NCBI GenBank assembly: GCA_038064395.1
Contig: JBBTTE010000004.1
Location: forward strand, 1-64,000
DNA: 64,000 nucleotides
Source: JBBTTE01 sp038064395
GTDB taxonomy: Bacteria > Patescibacteriota > Saccharimonadia > Saccharimonadales > UBA4665
Direction of reading: 5' to 3'
The notes beneath the pieces were generated by a model. That model saw only the letters and a list, made by a program, of their open reading frames with translations, did no database searches and was not told the DNA's origin. A program made the position numbers and the translations under genes. This document shows, one piece after another, positions 1-7,946 of this stretch (positions are counted from its first letter, which is position 1; each line of letters begins with the position of its first letter).

Positions 1-45
1 TGGCAACATGTGTGCCGAAGCGTACTAATAGGGCCATTGACTTTT
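1..45 (+). rRNA. rrl: 23S ribosomal RNA, 3' end (partial)
   Basis: The first bases resemble the 3' end of bacterial 23S rRNA, including the helix and the conserved cgtactaata...ttgac tail just before the mature 3' terminus. Most of the gene lies upstream of the window. The exact 3' end is an estimate, because it is set by base pairing with the 5' end that is not visible here. The 5S gene downstream on the same strand supports the assignment. Confidence 0.8.
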
Positions 46-411
46 TACGACCTTTTATTCGAGTCGCTTGCGACTCTAGGATAAAAGGCCAAAAGTTAGA
101 TGTAATTGACTAGTTATTGGTGCATATCAGCACCTTAATGACGTTTGTCACCACAAGAGAATTGCTTTCTCTAAACTCTTTTGGCTATCTTCGGTCTCAT
201 CGGCCGTCGCGGTCGCGGTAATTTCATTACCTCGCCCAGCCACCATATAAGTTCACTATAAGATCCCTATAAACTTTATAGGGAATCGCTAGCGATCTTA
301 TATGGTCACTCAACTTGCTAAAGAAGAAAGCGTCGTAGCTAGACCAGCTATGGACATCAATAGGTTCGCTCAAAGGCCAAGCCGACAAGGCAGAGGCAAG
401 CGAGAGGACCG
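46..411 (+). other. 23S-5S intergenic spacer with serial hairpins
   Basis: About 365 bases separate 23S and 5S, which is long. No tRNA could be recognised. The stretch contains a chain of stem-loops: CCTTTTAT (51-58) pairs with ATAAAAGG (81-88) around an inner GAGTCGC/GCGACTC stem, which is a plausible processing stem. Further hairpins are GGTGC/GCACC near 119-133, AGAGAA/TTCTCT near 157-173 and GGTAAT/ATTACC near 217-231. The palindromic repeat at 241-309 follows. The last 100 bases before 5S show nothing recognisable. A 70-codon reading frame crossing the repeat and 5S (302-514) is not considered a gene. Confidence 0.6.
241..309 (-). repeat. Palindromic repeat copy R1 (MITE-like), inside rRNA spacer
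   Basis: The element runs from CACCATATAA to TTATATGGTCAC. Inside it are a 12-bp perfect palindrome ATCGCTAGCGAT (285-296) and a CCCTATAAA/TTTATAGGG pair. Its reverse complement matches the copy at 14932-15004 nearly base for base, with about six differences over 69 bases. It therefore lies in the opposite orientation to that copy. It contains no reading frame. It sits in the transcribed 23S-5S spacer, so it must be tolerated within the rRNA precursor. Confidence 0.8.
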
Positions 412-527
412 ATTTGGTGCCCATAGCCCGAGGGCAACACCTGTTCCCATGCCGAACACAGCAGTTAAGCCTCGAAGCGGTTACAATACTTGGGGTTCAC
501 CCCTGGGAAAATAGCACGGTGCCAAAT
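412..527 (+). rRNA. rrf: 5S ribosomal RNA
   Basis: The core has the 5S hallmarks: a CCCGAGGGCAACACC-type helix, then CCCATGCCGAACACAG followed by AGTTAAGC. The ends ATTTGGTGCC (412-421) and GGTGCCAAAT (518-527) pair to form helix I with two G-U pairs, which gives a 116-nt molecule, the usual size. It is followed within 10 bases by an intrinsic terminator. Confidence 0.95.
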
Positions 528-536
528 TATAGAGAT

Positions 537-558
537 AGCCTCCGAAAGGAGGCTTTTT
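537..558 (+). terminator. rRNA operon intrinsic terminator
   Basis: AGCCTCC, a GAAA loop, then GGAGGCT and a run of five T. The 7-bp stem with a GNRA loop right after 5S ends the rRNA operon. Confidence 0.9.
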
Positions 559-587
559 CTTTAGGATGAACAATTTGCCAATAATTC

Positions 588-2063
588 TTAGGCGTGGCGC
601 TTGCGACGTTTGACAGGAGTACGGCGAGCTTGCTTAGCGCGAAGGTACAGTATCATTTCTTGTCTTTCGCCAAGCCAGAAGCTGACTAGCATTAGGATAA
701 CGACAGCGTAGCCAGGCCACAGCAGCCATAGCCATGAATGAACCACTGACATTAGTCCAAGTGTGCCACTGCTGTGAGCAACGCTAGAAACAGCATTGTG
801 ATAAGCAGGATTGCGCAGCACAGCTATTAGCTGTGTGGCGCTGATGGCGCCGGTTGAGTCGGTTCCTTGAATCTTGATGGTATATGAGCCGTTGGCGGCA
901 TTTATCCATTTGTAGGTGTGGGTTATGTCAGAGTTACTGGTGCTGGCTCTAAGGATTGTTTCAACAGTGCCATCGCCCCAGTCGATTGTAATCGCATAAG
1001 GCGAAACACCGCCGGCGATAGCTAGGTTAATAGACAGCTGTTGCCCAACTAGGTGCGTGGAGTATTGATAGTTAGTACTGATAGTGAACTGGCCACCTTG
1101 AGCTGATCCAGCCTGGTTGGCTGAAGGGATTTGAGAGATCGATCGTATGTAGAACTTCTGCGCCTTCAGGGTTTTGCCGTCGGGAGTCACCGCCGTTACT
1201 TCTACGCTATGCTTGCCGACTGGTATGATCGAAGGCAGCACACACTGCCAGAATCCAACAGCATTGGCCTTAGTACGACACATAACCGGATTAGAGCGTA
1301 CAGTGACCGTTATATCAGAGTAAGGTGGCGCAATGCCACTAAAGGTTGGACGTTGGGTGGTTAGCTCTTCCTCGGCAGGGTTGTAGGGAACGTTATGGTC
1401 AACCTGCATCACTTGAAGATCAACTGCTGCAACTACCGAAGACGTGGCCGCCGATGCGTTGCTAGTACCAGATGTTCCAGAGTTGCCACCTGATTGGCCG
1501 CCACCTGAAGTTCCGCCACCAGTCGGCGGATCGTAGTACACCGTTATCCCACCCGAGGAAACAGGTCCAGCATCATCAGTTATATTATAATCTTGAACAG
1601 TTAACAGATTGGATCCAGCACTAAGTAGCGTGGATATTTGGAATTCATTGCTATTACACCAGCCAACGCCGACATAAACACTGTTCTGATAGAGTTTGAC
1701 ATAAGAATTATCAGGACAAGATCCCGTAACTGTCAGAGCTTGCGCAGATAAGTGACTGCCATCTAGAGGCGTTACTATCTCCGCTGGATCAGTCAGGGCT
1801 GGAGCGGCAACTTTGCCAGTAACGGTATAGCTGTCACCGAAGGCAGCTATAGTCGAGGCGATCAATAGCACGCCAACACATAGTTGGACCATGACGCTGG
1901 CCGGATGTAGCGTTAATCGAACGTGCAGTGAGCGCTTCTTGCGCAGGAACGACTTAATGGCCTTTTTTTGAGCCTTGCTCCGCTTATGAGCAGTGTTTTT
2001 GGCAGCGAAACGGCCTGTCTTTTTGGCTTTCATTTGAGTAGTTTTTATTTTTTTAGCGGACAT
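588..2063 (-). CDS. Membrane-anchored surface protein with PKD-like domain
   Basis: 491 residues. The N-terminus is very basic (many Lys/Arg up to about residue 50) and is followed by a hydrophobic segment at about 56-74, which could be a signal anchor. A Gly/Ser/Thr-rich linker lies near 178-205. A PKD-like fold is suggested by SPYAITIDWGDGTVETI and the following HTYKW and GSYTIKIQGTD strands, at about 353-415. A second hydrophobic segment (about 445-468) precedes a short Arg/Lys-rich tail, like a cell-wall or membrane stop. It is probably an extracytoplasmic Ig/PKD-type surface protein. Its binding partner is unknown. The promoter abuts the start codon. Confidence 0.7.
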   Translation of the reverse strand: MSAKKIKTTQMKAKKTGRFAAKNTAHKRSKAQKKAIKSFLRKKRSLHVRLTLHPASVMVQLCVGVLLIASTIAAFGDSYTVTGKVAAPALTDPAEIVTPLDGSHLSAQALTVTGSCPDNSYVKLYQNSVYVGVGWCNSNEFQISTLLSAGSNLLTVQDYNITDDAGPVSSGGITVYYDPPTGGGTSGGGQSGGNSGTSGTSNASAATSSVVAAVDLQVMQVDHNVPYNPAEEELTTQRPTFSGIAPPYSDITVTVRSNPVMCRTKANAVGFWQCVLPSIIPVGKHSVEVTAVTPDGKTLKAQKFYIRSISQIPSANQAGSAQGGQFTISTNYQYSTHLVGQQLSINLAIAGGVSPYAITIDWGDGTVETILRASTSNSDITHTYKWINAANGSYTIKIQGTDSTGAISATQLIAVLRNPAYHNAVSSVAHSSGTLGLMSVVHSWLWLLWPGYAVVILMLVSFWLGERQEMILYLRAKQARRTPVKRRKRHA

Positions 2064-2068
2064 CTGTA

Positions 2069-2097
2069 ATTATACAAACATCCATCAGATAAAGCAA
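2069..2097 (-). promoter_or_regulatory. Sigma70-type promoter of the 588-2063 gene
   Basis: On the minus strand, TTGCTT and TATAAT are separated by 17 bases. Only five bases lie between the -10 box and the ATG at 2063, so the mRNA should be leaderless. Confidence 0.65.
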
Positions 2098-2122
2098 AGG
2101 TGTAGGAGTAAGCATAAAAAGC

Positions 2123-2150
2123 TTGAGTATTTCACAGCAGTCGATATAAT
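2123..2150 (+). promoter_or_regulatory. Promoter of the 2187 gene
   Basis: TTGAGT and TATAAT with a 16-base spacer. A purine-rich ribosome binding site (GGGAGGGG) follows before the ATG at 2187. Confidence 0.65.
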
Positions 2151-2186
2151 GAATCTCAAGAGAAAGAATAAGGGAGGGGTACTTCT

Positions 2187-2957
2187 ATGGCTAAGGTAGA
2201 TATTAAGAGTCCATCTGAGGACGAGAACTTTGACGTAAAGGCTGACGAAGCCGCCGAAGTGGCTGACGCGACGACAGATACATCAACAGGGGACACTAGC
2301 ACCGAATCAAGCGATGCAGACTCAAGTACTGAAGAGGCGCCCGCTGACGTTAGTTTGAGTCCAGAAGAGCCTGAGACTCCAGCTGAGGCAGAACCAACGC
2401 CAACAGAAGAGACACCAGAGGCAGAACCTGCCGCAGAAGAACCTGCTAAGGAAGAAGAACCAGCAGTGGAAGAATCCAAGCCTGATGAGCCTGCTCCACC
2501 TGTAGTTGCTGCTGCGCCAGCCCCGCAAGCTAAGAGCAGTGTATCTACGGGTCGACTGGTTTTCGAAGGCATTCTAGTAGTTGCTGTATTAGTTCTTGGT
2601 ATCTGGGGATGGGGACTCAACTCCGACAATCAGACGCTGAGTAATCAGCTAGCCAAGGCTAACGCCAACCCACAAGCAATCGTTCAGAAGCAGGCTCAGG
2701 ATGTGATAACTAGAGTTAGTAAGCTGATGCAGCTGCCAGCCAATGAGCAGCCTACGATCGCTAACGTAACCGATGCTGCCGCTGCCAAGAAGCAGTCAGC
2801 CTTCTTCAACACCGCAGTTAATGGCGACAAGGTTTTGATGTACGTTAAGGCAGGCGAGGCCATCTTGTATCGCCCTAGCACCAATAAGATCGTCCTAGTC
2901 GCTCCACTGACCTTCAACAGTGCTGCAGCTACTACACCAGCTGCCAAGACTAACTAG
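2187..2957 (+). CDS. Single-pass membrane protein with acidic N-terminal domain
   Basis: 256 residues of unknown function. Residues 1-115 are dominated by Glu, Asp, Ala, Pro and Thr in loosely repeated EEPA-like units, so this part is probably disordered. A transmembrane helix follows at about 125-146 (VFEGILVVAVLVLGIWGWGL). The C-terminal 110 residues look folded, with a helix after the membrane and a strand-rich end (ILYRPSTNKIVLVAPL). The charge pattern and the missing signal peptide suggest an N-in orientation with the acidic region in the cytoplasm. It sits between a surface protein and a stress protein, each with its own promoter. Confidence 0.65.
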   Translation: MAKVDIKSPSEDENFDVKADEAAEVADATTDTSTGDTSTESSDADSSTEEAPADVSLSPEEPETPAEAEPTPTEETPEAEPAAEEPAKEEEPAVEESKPDEPAPPVVAAAPAPQAKSSVSTGRLVFEGILVVAVLVLGIWGWGLNSDNQTLSNQLAKANANPQAIVQKQAQDVITRVSKLMQLPANEQPTIANVTDAAAAKKQSAFFNTAVNGDKVLMYVKAGEAILYRPSTNKIVLVAPLTFNSAAATTPAAKTN

Positions 2958-2996
2958 TCGTCCGACAACTCCTTACGAATATTAAGCACAATCTTG

Positions 2997-3025
2997 TTGA
3001 CACGTAAACAATAGCGTGATACTAT
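2997..3025 (+). promoter_or_regulatory. Strong promoter upstream of the KGG protein gene
   Basis: A perfect TTGACA (2997-3002), 17 bases, then TACTAT (3020-3025). Transcription should begin near 3032. That leaves a leader of about 90 bases before the ATG at 3125, unlike the leaderless genes around it. Confidence 0.75.
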
Positions 3026-3046
3026 AGGCAAGATTTCGTAAGAAAC

Positions 3047-3112
3047 ATGAGGGTTTTCATTCCGACACAGGAATGGAGGCCCTTTTTGTTTCCCGAGACG
3101 CCAATTAAGTAA
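3047..3112 (+). CDS. Possible 21-codon leader reading frame
   Basis: An ATG at 3047 opens a 21-residue frame ending at TAA 3110-3112, twelve bases before the KGG gene start and touching its ribosome binding site. The frame spans the terminator-like hairpin at 3051-3087, so a translating ribosome would melt that hairpin. No good ribosome binding site is seen, and the frame may be chance. Confidence 0.25.
   Translation: MRVFIPTQEWRPFLFPETPIK
3051..3087 (+). terminator. Terminator-like hairpin in the leader of the KGG gene
   Basis: GGG and CATTCC pair with GGAATG and CCC around a GACACA loop, with a run of five T directly after. It lies after the promoter and before the start of the 3125 gene, so it would act as an attenuator unless it is disrupted. 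Confidence 0.55.
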
Positions 3113-3124
3113 GGGAGAATTACA

Positions 3125-3322
3125 ATGGCTGGAACTAAAGCAGGTGGCCAAGCGGCTGCAGCAACTAACAAAACTAAGTACGGTCCTGACTTCTACGCCA
3201 AGATCGGCGCTAAGGGCGGTAAGCTCGGTAAGACCGGTGGCTTCTTTGCCAACCGTGAACTAGCTCGCGCAGCTGGCGCTAAGGGCGGCCGTATTAGCCG
3301 TCGTACTAAGAAGGCTGTCTAA
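3125..3322 (+). CDS. KGG-motif stress-type small protein
   Basis: 65 residues, basic and rich in Gly, Ala and Lys. It carries repeated KGG units (AKIGAKGGKLGKTGGFFA near 25-42 and AGAKGGRISRRTK near 50-62) like the KGG stress-induced repeat of GsiB-type proteins. Such proteins are small, hydrophilic and often made under stress. The direct role here is unknown, and nucleic acid binding through the basic tail is a guess. AAGGGAG ahead of the ATG is a good ribosome binding site. Expression should be strong (consensus promoter) but gated by the hairpin at 3051-3087. The gene ends with its own terminator. Confidence 0.7.
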   Translation: MAGTKAGGQAAAATNKTKYGPDFYAKIGAKGGKLGKTGGFFANRELARAAGAKGGRISRRTKKAV

Positions 3323-3843
3323 GCTTTCTGCAACCTATGGTTGCTAATTAAGGCCTCCACTTCGGTGGGGGTCTTTTTTTGTTCTACGTTCTTGGTGCTA
3401 CGGTAGGCGCGCCCAAACCGGCTATTTGTCACTTTCCAAGTGGTGTGGCAATTAAAACAACGATAATGGACAAAGTCTCCCTGTTGAAGACACTTGGTTG
3501 AGCAGCTGGGACAGATACTGCGCTTGTGCAGCCAATCCCGATAAGTGTCTAGGCAGTCCTGGATGTGCTCCTCATCAATCTCAATATCGTGCTTCTTGCC
3601 TAAGCTTCGAGCTTGTTCCCACGCCGCTAACTCTAGTCTTAGGAGTTCAAAGTCAGCTTTGTAGTTCGCATGTCCGAGCAGGGCATGGCCTGTTTCATGT
3701 AGCAATGACCAGCTGGCCTCCTTGCCACGGGCGTTAGACTTGTAGAAGATTTCCTTAGTCTCGGGTGACCAGTAGAACTGTTTGGCAGAAGTAAAAGTCA
3801 GCTTAGGGAACTCAGCCTTCAATGCAGCGATAAGCCTATCCAT
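3319..3843 (-). CDS. Zinc metallopeptidase (ImmA/IrrE-like) with zinc ribbon
   Basis: 174 residues. A HExxH zinc-peptidase motif is clear at about 49-53 (LLHETGHALLGH), in a context like the ImmA/IrrE (DUF955) family. A second metal site, CPSC...CFNC at about 111-134, forms a C-terminal zinc ribbon. A basic tail follows. ImmA-type enzymes cut repressors, but no cognate regulator stands next to this gene, so the substrate is unknown. It follows the ROK kinase gene with an 8-base overlap, so the two are probably co-transcribed. Its stop overlaps that of the convergent KGG gene. Confidence 0.7.
   Translation of the reverse strand: MDRLIAALKAEFPKLTFTSAKQFYWSPETKEIFYKSNARGKEASWSLLHETGHALLGHANYKADFELLRLELAAWEQARSLGKKHDIEIDEEHIQDCLDTYRDWLHKRSICPSCSTKCLQQGDFVHYRCFNCHTTWKVTNSRFGRAYRSTKNVEQKKTPTEVEALISNHRLQKA
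3351..3380 (+). terminator. Intrinsic terminator after the KGG gene
   Basis: GGCCTCCAC, a TTCG loop, then GTGGGGGTC and seven T. It lies inside the 3' end of the convergent zinc peptidase gene on the other strand. Confidence 0.85.
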
Positions 3844-4657
3844 CTTCTAGGACTTGTTTAGCCAAATCATAACAACCATAAAGCACGGCATCGTCAGGAC
3901 GCTGGGCAGCCAAGACGGCCTTAGGCTGCCTGACAACGGGGTGCAAATTAGCGCCCAAGAAGTCCATAATAGTAACGCTGTAGTTATCGGCCTGCTTACC
4001 AGCGCTGCCACCCAGGATAATGACTTCTGGTTGCAGCACCGAGCAGATCGCACCCAAGCCATAGGCGATATTTTCACCTATCTGGCGCCACTCATCAGGG
4101 TCAGTTATCTCGAAAGCCTTCTTGTGGAACCGCTCGACGACGCTGCGACCACTGGCGAACTCTTCCCAATGAGTCATTTTACCATCGTAATAAAGGGGCA
4201 TTTTGCCGAATTCAGTATCCTGAAGGGCGGTCACAATTCGTCCATCTCGGATTAAGGCGCCACCGATACCGGTACTTACGGTGGCAAACAGGACGTTGTT
4301 ATAGGCGTCTCTTACTAATTGCGCCTCCGACAAGCCAGCCAGCCGCGAGTCGTTCTCGATAATTACATGTGCGCCACCGAGTATCTCTGATATGTCGTCA
4401 CGAATGTGCTCGTTACGCCAAGGCAGGTTTCCAAGTGCAAAAACAACACCTTTCTCGCGGTCGAGCAGGCCAGGCACGGCCACACAACATCGATAAGAAT
4501 CCTCAAGTTCTAACAGTTTCAAATTTTCTTCAAGATCTATCAGGAATTGTCGATAATCATCGCTGGTAGGGAATCGATTCTTGTTAATAATCTGGCCATC
4601 ATCTGATAGCGTCGCCACCAGCGTCTTAGTACCCCCGATATCAATCCCCAAATACAT
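3836..4657 (-). CDS. ROK-family sugar kinase-like protein
   Basis: 273 residues, the size of a compact ROK protein. The N-terminal phosphate loop MYLGIDIGGTKTLVATL is typical. ENDSRLAGLSEA at about 101-112 carries the catalytic Asp, and VSTGIGGALI (about 127-136) is the second phosphate-binding segment. The usual ROK zinc site (CxCGxxGC) is absent; the region instead reads DTEFGKMPLYYDG. A C-terminal adenosine-type motif is visible (PEVIILGGSAG). It probably phosphorylates a hexose or N-acetyl sugar with ATP. The substrate cannot be told from the sequence. It is the first gene of a two-gene operon with the zinc peptidase. Confidence 0.8.
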   Translation of the reverse strand: MYLGIDIGGTKTLVATLSDDGQIINKNRFPTSDDYRQFLIDLEENLKLLELEDSYRCCVAVPGLLDREKGVVFALGNLPWRNEHIRDDISEILGGAHVIIENDSRLAGLSEAQLVRDAYNNVLFATVSTGIGGALIRDGRIVTALQDTEFGKMPLYYDGKMTHWEEFASGRSVVERFHKKAFEITDPDEWRQIGENIAYGLGAICSVLQPEVIILGGSAGKQADNYSVTIMDFLGANLHPVVRQPKAVLAAQRPDDAVLYGCYDLAKQVLEDG

Positions 4658-4693
4658 GACTCAAGTTTATCACAAACGAGGATGCTTAACAGA

Positions 4694-4722
4694 TTGACAA
4701 ACAGGGGTGAATATGCTAGACT
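4694..4722 (+). promoter_or_regulatory. Promoter of the 4759 gene
   Basis: Perfect TTGACA, 17 bases, then TAGACT. The start codon follows 36 bases later, with no obvious ribosome binding site. Confidence 0.7.
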
Positions 4723-4758
4723 GTAAGCAGTTAAATCAAAAACAAAACCCTCACAAAT

Positions 4759-7700
4759 ATGCCAGCTCAAGAACTTCAACAGGAACAAGCGCCCCTAACC
4801 GACCAAGATCGTCAGATATTGAATCTGATTGAGGCGCAGGATAACCTGCGAAGCTTTAGAGAGGCCGTCGAGACAGTAGACGATACTCATCTGGCTGAGG
4901 TGCTGGCAGTTAACTTCATGCGATCACATTATCGCAATGGATCGCCGCCACCGTATGTAGTATTACAAGACGAGCCTCTCTACGACAGAGTTGTGTCCGC
5001 CGACCCCGCTGCAATAGACGACCCTACTAGGCGGAGTGTAGTGGAAGGCGTGCAGCAGTTGTTAACGGCCAAAGACTATCGCCGCGCAGTCCATACTAAG
5101 AACTTTGAGCAAGACGCCGAACAAAGAATACTGGCCTTTAAGGTGGTGCCTGACATGATCAGGAAATATCCTATAACGGCTACTCTGGCTATTTATAGCG
5201 ATATCGCACATGAGCTTAATCAGCCCAGCGCAAAGCGTGAAAAAGTCAGAGACACAGCCCAAGAGTTATATATACAAGCTGTCGACGCTTTGGCCGATAA
5301 GTGCTCGCAACCAATCGATCCAACAACTCGTTGGCAAACTGAAGATGCGCTAGACCGCCTCGAGCCACTGTATAGGGCGCTTGATTTATTGGAAGGCCAG
5401 AGAGTTGCGAGTCAAGACGAACATTTAGCCGAAGCCCAATCTAAGTTGAATCAAGCCAGCCAAAGGATTCTCGCAGAAGATCTTGGATTTCAGGGTGTAC
5501 AGCTTCAGACGGTCAATGCCGTTCTTTCCCACCATGAGCGCCGTGATGTAATAGTTCGGGATCCCGATAAGTTTAAGTCAATGGCCGAACAAGTCTCTAA
5601 TCCAGAATTTCAAAGTTTGGTTAATGGCGAAGAATTTCAGGGTCTCGATGGGCTGACTATTAGCTCTAGCTACGACCTAAGGGACTATGTAATACATAGC
5701 GTAATCGATAGAAGGCGTAAGGTTGAGCCCGAGTATGACGATACCAGTTCTTATATCGAAGGTCTAAGGCAGGCCTTACAAGATCCTGAGTTTATGGAGC
5801 TTATACTTGACCCGTCACGTAACTACACAAGTATTTTGATAGATACTGCTAGCTCCGTCTCTCCAAATGATGCGCTCAAAGATGTCCACGACACCTTCAA
5901 TGACCCACTTATTGTTGGTATTACCGAGAGGCTAAAGAAATTTGAGAATCCAGATAGTGCAGTAAACGTCCCCATGAAGCAATTTGAAGGTGAAATAGTA
6001 AATGAGTTGAGATCTGACAAAAAAAGGTTTACAAGCGTGCTGCATGCCATCGCTGACAATCCAAGGCTCAGTCGCTTAATAGACGAGCCTTCCTCGGCCT
6101 TAATGCATTTTGCCACAGCCATTTATCAAAGGACCTATGATCCCAAACAAGTTATACAGGCTGGATCGGGCGTTGTAGCCGATGCTTACGCTCAAGCCTC
6201 TAAGCAGACAGAGTGGTCTAGAATTGATCAATATACAGAGCAGATAAGGTCACTATGCAATGATTTACGTACCATTAACCGCGACGATGACGGACACGGT
6301 AAGTTGTTCTCCGGATTCTTAGACGACAACCCAGACATGTCAGCTAAGGACCAGTTTAAGTCTGTTAAGTTGTTCAGCGCTCTAGCCACGCTCGGCATAG
6401 ATAAACCAGATAAGGTCGAATCTCTTGCCCAACTCGAAGCTACCGTTGTAGACGGATTTATAGAAGAATTAATTGGCGAGCGGATTATTCTGTCGGCTAA
6501 TGAACGAGACAAATTGTTCGAAAGTTTCGGCGATCTGACAGCTCTAATAACCTACACACAACAGTTTATCGATGACCCTGACTACACGACAGCTATAGCA
6601 GAGCTGTCTGTAACAGTCGCCGATGGCACCTATGACCAGTGGCGTCGAGGTGACGGTAGCCAGATGGCTATGCAGGAGATGATAGCCAAAGGTTATTTGC
6701 CGCAGGGTTTGACACATGATCAATACGAAGAATGGATAGCCGACCGCAAAAGCAGTTCGCGCACGGAGCTTGTCAGTTCAGCAAAAGATACCGCAAAAGA
6801 TATCAGGGGGGTTCTCGAACACGCCGCCACAGAGTTTAATGATTTTTTGCCAGAATATGCTGAATATGGCACGGACTTGAGTGGCATAGACGTAATAGCA
6901 GAGCGACGTAACAAGCTTGGGCAATTGCTCGGTGCTATTAATAAAGTCGCCAAAGCTGGTGAAGAAGCTTTGGCGCCCAATGAACTGTTCGCGGTCGTCG
7001 AGCGAATCAACGCCATACCAGATCTCGATGAGAACCCAGATGTCATACAAGCTCTAGACATGTTAGAAAACGGTGTTCTGCCCAAAGATCTGCGAGAGCA
7101 ACTCACGCAAAGACGCCAGCAACTTGAGCACAAGAGACTACTGATAAGATTGGCCAATATATCGCCTGAAGAGGTTGCCGAGGGCGCTTTTCTTAAGGGT
7201 GACGGTAGTGACGGCACGGCCAAAATTCAGGACAAAATTCTTGATGTGCTTGAGGACATGGCAGACAATTTGCCCGAGGAATTGAGATTTATAGCAGACT
7301 CCGCAATAGTATTTATGAGGGGTTATGAAGACTCCACTACGCACGTCGAAGAACTAACTGTCGAAGACACAATCGACCCCAAAGTTACGCTGGAGATAGG
7401 CGCCACACCGCAGAATACCTGCCAACATTATGACACCGGGATATATAACCAGGGTTTGATTGGTTATTTTGGTCCCGAGGTAAAGATCCTGATAGTCAGA
7501 AACTCCAGTGGTGGTATAGTCTCGCGATCTATAACGAGGTTGATGCAAGATGAGAATGGCCAGCCAGTTCTCTACGCCGAGCCTATCTATAGCGCCATAT
7601 CGGGACATCAAGTTACGGCCATGCTGAATGATCACATAAAGCAAAAAGCTGAAGCAATGGGTGTTGAGATCAGGGGCAGCTTGGGTGACGGCAAAAGCGA

Positions 7701-7800
7701 GCCGAAGGAACTAACGGTACGCAGCCTAAAAATGCCTGCCACGTATAGTGACGGGGCGGGCGTAAGCATTAATAAGGCTTCATTAAGAATCGCCTCCTAA
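4759..7800 (+). CDS. Large uncharacterised cytoplasmic protein (1013 aa)
   Basis: I do not recognise this protein. It has no signal peptide and no transmembrane helix. Residues 1 to about 870 are predicted by eye to be mostly helical, charged and repetitive in character, like an extended alpha-solenoid or coiled scaffold. The last 140 residues differ: they are beta-rich and contain TPQNTCQHYDTGIYNQGL, then GPEVKILIVRNSSGGIVSRSITRL and LYAEPIYSAISG. This could be a separate globular domain with a Cys-Gln-His cluster. It is monocistronic behind a consensus promoter. Codon use includes more ATA and other A/T-ending codons than the neighbouring ribosomal genes, consistent with lower expression or a different origin. 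Confidence 0.65.
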   Translation: MPAQELQQEQAPLTDQDRQILNLIEAQDNLRSFREAVETVDDTHLAEVLAVNFMRSHYRNGSPPPYVVLQDEPLYDRVVSADPAAIDDPTRRSVVEGVQQLLTAKDYRRAVHTKNFEQDAEQRILAFKVVPDMIRKYPITATLAIYSDIAHELNQPSAKREKVRDTAQELYIQAVDALADKCSQPIDPTTRWQTEDALDRLEPLYRALDLLEGQRVASQDEHLAEAQSKLNQASQRILAEDLGFQGVQLQTVNAVLSHHERRDVIVRDPDKFKSMAEQVSNPEFQSLVNGEEFQGLDGLTISSSYDLRDYVIHSVIDRRRKVEPEYDDTSSYIEGLRQALQDPEFMELILDPSRNYTSILIDTASSVSPNDALKDVHDTFNDPLIVGITERLKKFENPDSAVNVPMKQFEGEIVNELRSDKKRFTSVLHAIADNPRLSRLIDEPSSALMHFATAIYQRTYDPKQVIQAGSGVVADAYAQASKQTEWSRIDQYTEQIRSLCNDLRTINRDDDGHGKLFSGFLDDNPDMSAKDQFKSVKLFSALATLGIDKPDKVESLAQLEATVVDGFIEELIGERIILSANERDKLFESFGDLTALITYTQQFIDDPDYTTAIAELSVTVADGTYDQWRRGDGSQMAMQEMIAKGYLPQGLTHDQYEEWIADRKSSSRTELVSSAKDTAKDIRGVLEHAATEFNDFLPEYAEYGTDLSGIDVIAERRNKLGQLLGAINKVAKAGEEALAPNELFAVVERINAIPDLDENPDVIQALDMLENGVLPKDLREQLTQRRQQLEHKRLLIRLANISPEEVAEGAFLKGDGSDGTAKIQDKILDVLEDMADNLPEELRFIADSAIVFMRGYEDSTTHVEELTVEDTIDPKVTLEIGATPQNTCQHYDTGIYNQGLIGYFGPEVKILIVRNSSGGIVSRSITRLMQDENGQPVLYAEPIYSAISGHQVTAMLNDHIKQKAEAMGVEIRGSLGDGKSEPKELTVRSLKMPATYSDGAGVSINKASLRIAS

Positions 7801-7804
7801 CCCC

Positions 7805-7833
7805 TTTACTTAATCTGTTAGCTCAGATATAAT
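7805..7833 (+). promoter_or_regulatory. rpsA promoter
   Basis: TTTACT, 17 bases, then a perfect TATAAT. A leader of about 105 bases follows. Confidence 0.75.
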
Positions 7834-7867
7834 ACAAGCAATCTTAAGTCATCAAACTAACTGGTAC

Positions 7868-7927
7868 TAAGTGAAAAACGGAAGTTCGAGCCCAAGAGCC
7901 GCTGTTTGAGACTGAGAAATACACTTA
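7868..7927 (+). promoter_or_regulatory. Structured rpsA leader
   Basis: TAAGTG (7868-7873) can pair with CACTTA (7922-7927) around an inner AAACGG/CCG..GTTT stem. The ribosome binding site AAGGAGG follows directly. Such a closed leader could serve S1 autoregulation, which is known in other bacteria. Here that is inference. Confidence 0.35.
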
Positions 7928-7946
7928 CAAGGAGGCATGCAGAAAC

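Noticed and set aside
302..514. 70-codon reading frame across the rRNA spacer and 5S
   Set aside because: It covers the palindromic repeat and the 5S gene and has no ribosome binding site. It is a chance frame.
2156..2629. 157-codon minus-strand Ser-rich frame opposite the 2187 gene
   Set aside because: It mirrors the low-complexity acidic coding region (GAA/GAG codons read as Ser/Leu on the other strand). The plus frame has the promoter and ribosome binding site.
7868..7910. tRNA-like segment (agttcgagcc) upstream of rpsA
   Set aside because: No matching acceptor, D or anticodon arms could be built. It lies between the rpsA promoter and its ribosome binding site and is better explained as a leader structure.
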